The notes under the pieces: generated by a model
Told to the model about the DNA's origin: nothing
The model's input: only the letters and a program-made list of their open reading frames with translations
Database searches by the model: none
Source: Chlorobiota bacterium
GTDB lineage: Bacteria > Bacteroidota > Bacteroidia > Bacteroidales > JAADGE01
Assembly (NCBI GenBank): GCA_013152535.1
Contig: JAADGE010000071.1
Span: 1 to 42,938, forward strand
Direction of reading: 5' to 3'
DNA length: 42,938 nt
Translations under genes and position numbers: made by a program
Shown here: piece after piece, positions 9,346-19,100 of the stretch
How positions within the stretch are numbered: position 1 is the first letter of the stretch
Layout of the letters: each line of letters starts with the position of its first letter

Positions 9346-12300
9346 ATGAACAAGAAATTATTACTGAAAAAATTCACACCTTATATATTAATTCCGGTTA
9401 CAATAATATTTCTGCAAAGCACTTCTTTACAAAGAACAAAACCCGGCAAAAAAAATAATCTGATTACTTATTCATTTTCTTGGGCAGATTCTGTTTTCAA
9501 TAAAATGACTCCGGATGAACGCCTCGGTCAATTATTTATGATTGCTGTCCACCCGAAACAAGGCAATAAAAACAAAGCCTTCTTAACAAAACTCATTAAT
9601 CAATATAAGCCCGGCGGTTTAATTTTCTTTCAAGGCGGTCCCGTAAATCAGGCAAAATTAACAAATTACTATCAATCAATTTCAAAAACACCTTTAATGA
9701 TTGCCGGAGATTACGAATGGGGGTTGCATATGCGATTGGACAGCACTGTAAATTACCCTCGACAAATGATGCTCGGTGCCGTTCAAAACAATATGTTAAT
9801 TAATGAGTTCGGAAATGAAGTTGCAAGACAATGCAAGCGTATCGGAATAAATATAGATTTTGCTCCGGTTATTGACATTAACAATAATTCGAACAATCCG
9901 GTTATTAACAGCCGTTCGTTCGGAGAACAAAAAGAAAATGTCGCAAAAAAAGGAACAGCATATATGATAGGTCTGCAAAGTAACAGAATACTTGCCGTCG
10001 GCAAACACTTTCCCGGGCACGGTGATACCGATGTTGATTCGCACAAAGATTTACCGATAATTCGACATTCGGCAAAACGTATAGACACCTTGGAATTATA
10101 TCCGTTTAAAAAACTTATTCATTACGGTCTCGGCGGAATAATGATTGCCCACCTGAATATTCCCTCATTAGATTCTGCAAAAAACTCCGTTTCAAGTCTT
10201 TCAAAACCAATTGTTACAAATTTACTGAAAAATAAATTAGGATTTAAAGGACTTATTTTTACTGATGCCCTCGGAATGCATGGTGTTACAAAATATTATG
10301 AACCCGGAGAAACAGAAGTAGCTGCATTACATGCCGGAATTGATGTTTTGCTTATGCCGGAAAATGTTTCTTTAGCATTTAAAAAGATTAAAGCGGCAAT
10401 TAAATCCGGAAAAATTTCACAAGCAGAAATTAATATGCACTGTAAAAAAATACTGATAGCAAAACAATGGATGAGACTAAACAAATTTAAACCGATTAAA
10501 ACAAAACATATTTATGAAGATTTAAATTCTGAAAATGCCGTTTTCTTAAACCGAAAACTAACAGAAGCAGCTCTTACTCTAGCTCTTAATAAAAATAAAA
10601 TTATCCCGTTTAAAAATCTTGATAAAGAAACAATTGCTTCAATATCAATAGGAAACGGATACATAAGTAATTTTCAAAAAAGACTTACTCAGTATGATGA
10701 TGTGAAAAATTATTCTGTTAACAAAAATGCAGACAATAAAACTTTTAATACAAAAATAAACCGACTTGCAAAATTTGATAAAGTAATTGTCAGCGTTCAC
10801 GGAATGAACAGAAGACCGCCAAAATTCGGTTTAACAAATCAAACTGTTGATTTTATCCGACAACTGTCAAAAAAAACAAAAGTTATTTTAGTTCTTTTCG
10901 GAAATCCCTATGCACTTAAGAATTTAAAAAATCCTGAAAACCTGAAAGCTGTTTTAGTCTCCTATAACGACAGAAAAATAACACGTGATTTATCAGCACA
11001 ATTGCTGTTCGGAGGTATTACCGCACAAGGAAAGCTTTCCGTCTCGGCAGGAAAACTATTTCCCGCAGGAAGCGGTAATTTAGTTATTAAAAACCGTCTC
11101 AAATATTCAACACCCTACGAACTAAACATAAATAAAGATACTTTACAAAAAATTGATTCGGTAATAAATGATGCAATCCGTCAAGGAGCAACTCCGGGTG
11201 CAGTTATTATCGGGATTAAAAAAGGTATTGTATTTTACAGAAAATCATTTGGTTACCATACCTATAAAAAAATTCATCCGACTAAAATAACCGACATTTT
11301 TGATTTGGCTTCCGTTACGAAAATAGCAGCAACATTACCGATTATTATGAAAATGTATGAAGAAAAAAAAATCAGTATTTATGCAAAACTCTCCGAATAT
11401 CTGCCTGAACTGAAAGGAACAAATAAAGAAAATATCATCATAAAAGATATTCTGGCACATCAGGCACGGTTAAAACCTTGGATTCCTTTTTATCTTGATA
11501 CATATGCTGATGAAGAACATACAAAATTGAACCCGACAATTTATTCAACTTACAAAACGAATAAATTTCCGATTCAAGTTGCAAATAATTTATATATTAC
11601 AAAATCATATACCGATACAATTTATAAAAAAATATACGAATCGGAACTTCGCAAAAGAAAAAAATATAAATACAGCGATCTCGGATTTATTCTTTTCCAT
11701 AAAATGATTGAAGAACAAACCGGAATCAAACAAGAAAAATACGATGCCGACAACTTTTACAAAAAACTCGGTGCTTCAACTTTAGGATATCTGCCCTTAA
11801 ATCGATTTAAAAAATCACAAATTATTCCGACGGAAGATGATAATTTTTTCAGACATCAACTGATACAAGGTTATGTTCATGATTATGCCGCAGCTATGTT
11901 GGGAGGTGTAAGCGGTCATGCCGGTTTATTCTCAAATGCCGATGATATTTCCAAAATGATACAAATGTATTTAAATTACGGCATATACGGAGGAACAAGA
12001 TATTTCAAATATTCAACATTAAAATTATTTACAGCTTGTGCTTTTTGCAGAAACGGTAACCGAAGAGGTTTGGGTTTCGACAGAGTACTGCGACCTAAAA
12101 GCGGACCTTCATCACAACTTGTTTCCGACAGAAGTTTCGGACATTCGGGTTTTACAGGCATACTCGTATGGGCTGATCCCGAAAACGATTTTGTTTATAT
12201 CTTTTTATCAAATCGTATCAATCCTACAGCTGAGAATAAAAAATTAATTACCATGGATGTAAGAACAAAAATACAAAGCTATTTTTATAAATCATTTCCG

Positions 12301-12354
12301 GAATTTGATACACTTTATTCACAAAATAAATCAATGCAAACAAATTTAAAATAA
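9346..12354 (+). CDS. GH3 beta-N-acetylglucosaminidase (NagZ-like) fused to a serine hydrolase
   Basis: A 1002-residue two-enzyme protein with an N-terminal hydrophobic segment (residues 12-26), so probably exported or membrane-anchored. Residues about 48-380 are a glycoside hydrolase family 3 domain. They carry the NagZ signature KHFPGHGDTDVDSH (220-233), which supplies the His-Asp general acid, and the nucleophile motif TDALGM (Asp307). Residues about 400-580 resemble the GH3 C-terminal domain. Residues about 595-990 are a beta-lactamase/penicillin-binding-protein-like serine hydrolase with SVTK (Ser656, Lys659), a YSD triad and HSG at 933. This fusion is known in Bacteroidota. It suggests removal of GlcNAc plus cleavage of a peptide or ester in cell-wall fragments. 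The nucleotidyltransferase gene starts 15 bp downstream, pointing to muropeptide recycling (inference). Confidence 0.9.
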   Translation: MNKKLLLKKFTPYILIPVTIIFLQSTSLQRTKPGKKNNLITYSFSWADSVFNKMTPDERLGQLFMIAVHPKQGNKNKAFLTKLINQYKPGGLIFFQGGPVNQAKLTNYYQSISKTPLMIAGDYEWGLHMRLDSTVNYPRQMMLGAVQNNMLINEFGNEVARQCKRIGINIDFAPVIDINNNSNNPVINSRSFGEQKENVAKKGTAYMIGLQSNRILAVGKHFPGHGDTDVDSHKDLPIIRHSAKRIDTLELYPFKKLIHYGLGGIMIAHLNIPSLDSAKNSVSSLSKPIVTNLLKNKLGFKGLIFTDALGMHGVTKYYEPGETEVAALHAGIDVLLMPENVSLAFKKIKAAIKSGKISQAEINMHCKKILIAKQWMRLNKFKPIKTKHIYEDLNSENAVFLNRKLTEAALTLALNKNKIIPFKNLDKETIASISIGNGYISNFQKRLTQYDDVKNYSVNKNADNKTFNTKINRLAKFDKVIVSVHGMNRRPPKFGLTNQTVDFIRQLSKKTKVILVLFGNPYALKNLKNPENLKAVLVSYNDRKITRDLSAQLLFGGITAQGKLSVSAGKLFPAGSGNLVIKNRLKYSTPYELNINKDTLQKIDSVINDAIRQGATPGAVIIGIKKGIVFYRKSFGYHTYKKIHPTKITDIFDLASVTKIAATLPIIMKMYEEKKISIYAKLSEYLPELKGTNKENIIIKDILAHQARLKPWIPFYLDTYADEEHTKLNPTIYSTYKTNKFPIQVANNLYITKSYTDTIYKKIYESELRKRKKYKYSDLGFILFHKMIEEQTGIKQEKYDADNFYKKLGASTLGYLPLNRFKKSQIIPTEDDNFFRHQLIQGYVHDYAAAMLGGVSGHAGLFSNADDISKMIQMYLNYGIYGGTRYFKYSTLKLFTACAFCRNGNRRGLGFDRVLRPKSGPSSQLVSDRSFGHSGFTGILVWADPENDFVYIFLSNRINPTAENKKLITMDVRTKIQSYFYKSFPEFDTLYSQNKSMQTNLK

Positions 12355-12369
12355 TTTTATTTTATTTTT

Positions 12370-13101
12370 ATGAAAGCATTTATACTTGCAGCCGGTCTCG
12401 GAACTCGTTTAAAACCAATTACTGACAACAAACCCAAAGCATTAGTAAGCTTAAGCGGAAAAACATTTTTGGAACATACGATATTAAATCTTAAAACACA
12501 GGGAATTAATAATTTTGTAATTAATATTCATCACTTTGCCGACCAAATAACAGCTTTTCTGAAAGAAAAAAACAAGTTCGACTGTAACATTCAAATATCA
12601 GACGAACGAGCCAACCTTCTTAATACAGGAGGAGCTCTGCTGCACGCAAAAAATTATTTTTCTGAAAATGAAAATATTTTAATTTATAATGTTGATATTT
12701 TTTCGGATATTAATATTTACGAACTTACAGAATTTCATAAAAAAAATAATGCATTGGCTACACTTGCCGTTCACAAATCAAATTCTTCAAGGAAATTAGT
12801 ATTTGATGCCGATATGCAATTATGCCGATGGAAAAATATCGAAACACAAGAAATAAAAATTGCCCGACAATCAAAAAATAAACTGTCTGACTATTCATTT
12901 ACGGGAATACATATTGTTAATACCGAAATATTCAAATATATTACCGAAACCGGAAAATTCTCAATTATTGATTTATACTTGCGACTTGCAAAAAATCATA
13001 AAATACTTGCTTACGAAACAAATTACAATTATTGGTTCGATCTCGGAAAAAAAGAAACATTAAAACAAGCCGAAACAAATTATAAAAATATGCAACTCTA
13101 A
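12370..13101 (+). CDS. Sugar-1-phosphate nucleotidyltransferase, possibly MurNAc-1-P uridylyltransferase
   Basis: A 243-residue cytoplasmic protein with the NTP-transferase signature GLGTRLKPIT at residues 9-18, PKALV at 22-26 with the catalytic-type lysine, and a metal-binding aspartate in YNVDIF (Asp109). It joins an NTP to a sugar-1-phosphate to give an NDP-sugar. The short length, without a C-terminal left-handed helix domain, matches MurU-like and mannose-1-phosphate guanylyltransferase-like enzymes. The gene lies 15 bp after the NagZ-like fusion, probably in one transcript, which favours a role in recycling cell-wall sugars (MurU type). No AmgK-like kinase, the usual partner, is present nearby, so the substrate stays open. 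Confidence 0.82.
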   Translation: MKAFILAAGLGTRLKPITDNKPKALVSLSGKTFLEHTILNLKTQGINNFVINIHHFADQITAFLKEKNKFDCNIQISDERANLLNTGGALLHAKNYFSENENILIYNVDIFSDINIYELTEFHKKNNALATLAVHKSNSSRKLVFDADMQLCRWKNIETQEIKIARQSKNKLSDYSFTGIHIVNTEIFKYITETGKFSIIDLYLRLAKNHKILAYETNYNYWFDLGKKETLKQAETNYKNMQL

Positions 13102-13149
13102 AGTATTTTTTGTCTCTTATATTATATCGTTCATTTAATTAAAATTAAT

Positions 13150-14877
13150 ATGACTGTTAAAAAATATATACTTTTAATACTTTCCCTTGTCGTTTTCAGT
13201 TTTTCATTTTCGCAAAAGCAAAACACAAAAATTACAAACCGACTTACCAAAGAAATAAAATATTCCGAAAAAAACATATATACGATTTGGATTTTCTATA
13301 AAGATAAAGGTAACAACATTAAGTCAAAATTAGAAACTGCTGCATCTGTTTTGCCGAAACATGCAATTGAACGCAGAAAAAAACTGATGAAAAATAAAAA
13401 CACAGTTGCAACTTTTTATGACATTCCCGTAAATGAAAACTATTTCAGGCAAACTGTTAAACATATTACTAAATTAAGGCACAAATCAAACTGGCTTAAT
13501 GCAATTTCTGCCGAAGCTGATAAAAATCAGATAAATGAAATAAGATCTTTGCCTTTTGTCAAAAAAATTGATATTGTCAGAACAAGTCACATAAGCAAGA
13601 ATAATTCTGAATTTAATTTTGCCTCTGCATATCAAAAATATTCATTCCGTAAATCTGTAAATTATAATCTGAATTACGGGAATTCATTAAATCAACTTGA
13701 GCAAATTAATGTTCCTGCTGCACACGATTTGGGATACAACGGTAACGGAATTATCATTTGTGTAATGGATGCCGGATTTAATAATTTAGAACATCAAGTA
13801 TTTGCAAATATGATTTCCGAAAACAGAATACTCGGTACTTGGGATTTTGTAAATAACGATACCATTGTTGACGACCAAAACGATATGGGCAACGGCGACC
13901 ACGGAACAATGACACTCAGCACAATAGGAGGTTTTTACGAAGGACAATTAATAGGTCCTGCATACGGGGCAAAATTTATTCTCACAAAAACCGAAAATAC
14001 CGACAGTGAAACTACCGCAGAAGAAGATAACTGGGTAGCAGCAACGGAATGGGCAGAAAATAATTGGGGACCCGACATAACTTCAACTTCACTGGGTTAT
14101 ATCGATTTTGACGACGGAACAGGATACGATGCAAGCGAATTAGACGGCAATACTGCAACAATTACAATTGGTGCCGACATTGCAGCAAGTTTGGGGATTT
14201 TGGTTGTTAACTCTGCCGGAAACGAAGGCAGCGGAACAACTACAATAGGTGCACCTGCCGACGGAGACAGTGTTCTGGCAGTCGGTGCTGTCGATGCTTC
14301 AGGAAATCGTGCAAGTTTCAGCTCTGTAGGTCCGACAGGAGACGGTCGTATCAAACCCGAAGTTATGGCACAAGGTTTAAATGTTACAGTTGCTTCTCCC
14401 TTATCTGCCGATGGTTATAAAACTGCTTCAGGGACTTCTTTTTCCTGTCCTATCACCGCAGGTGCCGCAGCAGTACTTATGCAAATGGTTCCGACTGCTT
14501 CAAATATGTATATTTTTAAAGCATTAAAAATGACCGCAAATAACCACGAAAACCCGAATAATGACTACGGATGGGGAATTATTAATATCATTAATGCTTA
14601 TAAATACCTTAACGGAACATTAGAAACCTCTTCATTAAAAGACAAAATCACAATTTTCCCGAATCCCGTAAAAAACACCTTATATATAAACTTAGCCGAT
14701 AATACTGAAAATATTAATCTGAAAATATATAATATCAACGGACAGTTAATGTATGAAAACAACTATAAAAATAAAAAAATTACGGTTAATACTTCTGATT
14801 TTTTGAACGGTATATTTTTGTTGTATCTTAATACCGAAAAAAATTCTTACATCAAGAAATTTATAATATCAAGATAA
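13150..14877 (+). CDS. T9SS-secreted subtilisin-family (S8) serine protease
   Basis: A 575-residue secreted protease. The signal peptide (ends near FSFSQ, residue 22) is followed by a propeptide-like region to about residue 180 and an S8 domain at about 185-480. The catalytic triad is visible: Asp207 (VMDAGF), His251 (GDHGT) and Ser430 (SGTSFS), with oxyanion Asn358 (NSAGNEG). The C-terminal 75 residues form a T9SS sorting domain opening FPNPVKN. It probably degrades extracellular protein or matures surface proteins. The gene is convergent with the next one, with 28 bp between the stops and no strong terminator. Confidence 0.92.
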   Translation: MTVKKYILLILSLVVFSFSFSQKQNTKITNRLTKEIKYSEKNIYTIWIFYKDKGNNIKSKLETAASVLPKHAIERRKKLMKNKNTVATFYDIPVNENYFRQTVKHITKLRHKSNWLNAISAEADKNQINEIRSLPFVKKIDIVRTSHISKNNSEFNFASAYQKYSFRKSVNYNLNYGNSLNQLEQINVPAAHDLGYNGNGIIICVMDAGFNNLEHQVFANMISENRILGTWDFVNNDTIVDDQNDMGNGDHGTMTLSTIGGFYEGQLIGPAYGAKFILTKTENTDSETTAEEDNWVAATEWAENNWGPDITSTSLGYIDFDDGTGYDASELDGNTATITIGADIAASLGILVVNSAGNEGSGTTTIGAPADGDSVLAVGAVDASGNRASFSSVGPTGDGRIKPEVMAQGLNVTVASPLSADGYKTASGTSFSCPITAGAAAVLMQMVPTASNMYIFKALKMTANNHENPNNDYGWGIINIINAYKYLNGTLETSSLKDKITIFPNPVKNTLYINLADNTENINLKIYNINGQLMYENNYKNKKITVNTSDFLNGIFLLYLNTEKNSYIKKFIISR

Positions 14878-14905
14878 AAGACAAAACTTATCCGTAAAAA
14901 GAATC

Positions 14906-16064
14906 TTAACGGACAAATAATTTCAATGTTTGTTTATTATTTGAACCAATAACATCAATAAAATAAACACCTGTATTTAAACTGCTTATATCAATACTAA
15001 CTGATTTTGAATTAACTAATTCGGAAAATATTTTTTTACCGGTAACAGCGTAAATATTAATTTCTTTAATAATAAAATCGGAAGAAACAGATACAGTATT
15101 TTCAGCCGGATTCGGATAAACAGCAACCGACTTATTTACAATATTTTCAATTCCGCTGCTTTTATCAGACAACCATAAAGTTGCATTTGTTATTAAAACG
15201 CCGTCGTCACCGGTTGCACTTCCTGCATTAAACGGTTGGTCCCAACCCGGATACGTTTTTGAACTGTCATGAGCCGTATCATCTTCCGATACGGAACTGT
15301 CTCCTACCCCAACAACACGTCCGTTTCCGTATGTTGCACTTACAACCATAACTCCGGTTGTTCCGGTGTTTGAATAATTAGGCAAATAAACTATCCCCTT
15401 TACGGTAGAATTTGCACTTTTGTCTATTGTTATTGAAGCACCGTTGTAAAATGCAATCCCGTCAACATTTCCTGCCGCCCCATGAAGAATTTTGTCAGAC
15501 GGCAAATTTGCAACATTCGTTGCAGGATCCTTGCTGACATTACTTCCCGAATCAAAAGTAAAACCGAAAGGATTTATAGTCAGAAAAAAAATCATTCCAA
15601 ACTTCCAAAGCATCCCATCCGTCACCGTCTCTGTCAGCACCGGCATGATCTGAAACTATAAACAAACCGCCGCCGTTTTGTACAAAATTAATCATAGCGT
15701 CTTTTTCCGAAGCAGAAAACGGATTATTCGGCTCGCAAACCACAAATACATCATAATGAGACAAATCTTGAGAATTTGAGCTGCTTCCGTATGTAATTTC
15801 GTGATACGAGGGTAAAGTTTCAACCGTAAATCCGCGTTTTACCATTTCCACACCCCAAGATGACAAAGCTCCTTGCCAATAATTTTCAGCTGTCGAACTT
15901 GATATTCCGGATTGTGCCGGTGACGGAGTCGGTTCATTATCATCTATTATCCAATCGGCATTACTTGCTGTTTCTGATTTTGTGTTGTCAAACAGTATTT
16001 TTTGTCCGAATGATAAGTTTAAACTGCTTATCAAAAAAAATACTGTTATAAATTGTTTTATCAT
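14906..16064 (-). CDS. T9SS-secreted protein with a GATase-like (DUF4350-type) domain, frameshifted
   Basis: A secreted protein, probably 385 residues if repaired. A signal peptide (ends near LSFGQ) starts at 16064. The N-terminal half contains HYDVFVVCEPNNPF, then NFVQNGGGLFIVSDHAG, a pattern typical of GATase1-like/DUF4350 domains. The middle has GNGRVVGVGDSS, and the C-terminus is a T9SS sorting domain starting YPNPAEN. The frame breaks at a run of eight T's on the coding strand (15584-15591). Removing one T joins VWNDFF to LTINPFGFTFD with no other change. No catalytic residues can be assigned. It lies downstream of the giant nuclease gene but is separated from it by a terminator. Confidence 0.8.
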
Positions 16065-16084
16065 ATCTTTTTTAGTATAAAATA

Positions 16085-16114
16085 CCGAAACAAGTCAGTT
16101 AAAACCTGCTTCGG
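16085..16114 (-). terminator. Terminator hairpin after the giant nuclease gene
   Basis: On the minus strand CCGAAGCAGG pairs with CTTGTTTCGG (ten pairs, two of them G-U) and is followed by TATTTTAT. It lies 26 bp beyond the giant gene's stop. Confidence 0.6.
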
Positions 16115-16140
16115 CAATATAAAATGTTATTTTATAAGAA

Positions 16141-19100
16141 TTATTTAAGAATTATTCGTTTATTGATTGATTCTTGTTCTGTTTCAATATTAATAATATA
16201 AATACCTTTCGGATAAGAACTTAAATCAAGTTCAGTTCGATTGGATTTCGTATTTTTAATAATCAGTTTCTTTCCCGAAATATCAATAACCGAAATTTTG
16301 GCTTTAACAGACTTCATAAATTCAACAACAAATCTGCCGTCCGTCGGATTCGGATAAATTCTAATCCTGCTGTTTTTAATATTCGGAACATCGGAAGATG
16401 AAGTAACTGATAATTTATAAATATCAGAAATATTCGCACCGAAAATATCGGTTGCCGTAACTTTAACATTTATAACTTGGTCATTCTCAGGAGTTCCGCT
16501 GAAAGTCATTGTTTCAGTATCAAAACTTAACCATGAAGGCAATTGTCCGCCGGTTTCAGTTTGCACAAGATAAGTTAAGCTGTCTCCTGCATCAGAATCA
16601 ATAAAAACAGTATTTGGTAACACATAGGTATAAAGTTCATTTCTCGGAATCGTTTGATCCGGAATTTGAGCATTTAAAACAGGTGCCGAATTTAATTTAA
16701 AATGAACATAAAATCTGTCGGAAAAATCAACTGCATTTTGATAAAATTGGTACGAAAGTCGAGATGTTAAATTAATTGTTTCATTTAAATCCCGATCGTC
16801 CAAATACACATGCATATTTTCAAACCCGTTCTGTTTCAATTGAATTGTATAGTAATCATTTACACCAATATACATTCCTAAAGGAATAATTTTCTCTGTT
16901 GTAAATTCAGGAATAGAATTAATGGCATAAATATGCGAGTTATCTGCATTTCTGCTGTACAGCATCGGTTTTGTTTTATCATAAGAAAATAATTTGTAAG
17001 CATCGTATTTACTGTCATGATTTTCCGTTGCATCAGGTAATGTTCTGATAACTGTTTCATCAGTAAATCCGTTTTTATCAATTGCTAATTTCAAGAAATT
17101 GTTCGATATAACATTACTTTTTTTCCAAAAACTTTGAGCATTATGTGTTCTTGCCGATGTCGGTATCGTTACCGTCCCGTTATTTACCGTTGCTTTTATA
17201 AAGAAGCCCTGATTTGCCGGAACATACTGAGAACCGCCGTTTACGGTTACTCCCTGGCTATATAATGTGCCTCCTCCGAAATATTTATAATTAGAAGTTG
17301 TTCCGTCATAATAATAAATAACATCTTCAACATTATTTAAGGTAACTTGATTCCAGTCAACAGCAGAAGTAAACGGATTTCCGATTAAATTCCATCCTTC
17401 AAAGTCATTCCAATCTGCCGTAACTCCGTTTAATCCTACAGATCCTGTTCCGCTGTCCGTATATTTTAAGGTAAATACCTTACTCCCGGCATTTGGATCA
17501 AATAAACTTCCGCCGGTTAAAACATACGTTTTTGCTGCATTAAAATCTTGAATATAGCCTTTATCTGCGGATAAAATTGAGGCAGTTTCCCCTGTCCATC
17601 CGGTTGTTCCGTACAGAGTTGAAGCATCCCAATAATCAGCTGTAACCTCATCATACCAATAAAAATTAGGATTACCGGCATTAAATACAGTTGTATTTAC
17701 ATTATCCAAAGGAGAAAAAATATAATTCCATTGCCCGCCGTTTAAGTATCGTTCGCAAGTTGCCTGAATATTTGCACTCGGTTGAATCAAAGATGCTGTT
17801 CCCGTTGCATCAGATTTTAAAACGAGTCCGTTTGTTCCTGGGGTATTTGAAATTGAATTATTAACCGTAAAATATTTGCCTGCTGCAAGTTCAACGGTTC
17901 CTGCATCTATTTGTAAATCATCAAGAGTTAAATTTGTACCGATAATTGCAGTTTGTCCGCTTCGATTCATAGTAAATCGTCCCAACTGTTGCGGACTTGC
18001 AAAATTGAAATCATACAAAATATTTCCGGCTCCGTTGACATTAACATTTGAAAATTGATTTCCTTCAAAAACACCGTTTACACCTGTAAATTCTCCTGAA
18101 ATTGTAATATCAGCACCGTTTAAATTAAAAATACCCGATACTAAATTCAAAGTTCCGTTAATCAGTGCGGAATTTGCAAGAGTAATCCCGTTGACAGAAG
18201 AATTATCAACCTTTAAGTTATAAAAGTCTGCCGTTGCAGAAACCGTATTAATTGATTGAGAAATCGAACCGATAAGTTCAACGGAAGAATTCCCCTCAAG
18301 GAAAGCACCGTCAGTGTTCTCATACCAATTGCCGTAAACTTTAAGCGTCCCGTCCGCTGCACTTGTTCCGTCATCAAAATCAAGTACTCCTGCCGGTCCG
18401 TCGATTGTAACATCGCCGTGTACTTCAACGACAGCAGTAGCATCACCTTCAACTTTAAATGCATGTGTCAAAGTTGTTCCGCTTATATCCAAACTTTTAC
18501 AAATAACGGTTTGTCCGGGTAAAATTACAATATCATTAAAACAATCATCCGATATAAATTGTACGTCTGCAGTTGCATCAGGAACTTTCAAATTCAGCCA
18601 GTTGGTACAATCGTCCCAATCGCTGCTTGTTTCACCCGTCCATTTAGCAACATTTGAAAATCCTGTTCCCAAAATACCGATAACATCCGGCATCGTTCCT
18701 CCGTTTTGATAGTTTGTGCTGTCGGTATATCCTGACCAGTTCGCATCATCATTGATACGACTTAACCATTCTCTTTGAGTAGCATCGGTAACAACAGCAT
18801 TATATCTTACTTTGGAAGAATCTTGTACACCGACAAGATTGGTTACAGAACATCCGCTGCTCGGGAAAATTGTAGAACCTTTAGTATCATCATAGCCCGG
18901 AGCAGGTTCCCAACCTATTGCCGTCCATCCGTAAAGCACTTTACCGGAGTAGGTCGCATTCTGAAGTCCCGAAGGATTTGTCCATGTGCCGCCCTGCATC
19001 ATCCAAATTTGGTCAGTTGCATTTAAGTCAAAAACATTATTTCCGGTACCACCGTCAGTAATTGTCCAATTTGCATCATCATTCGTTAACGTTCCGCTCG

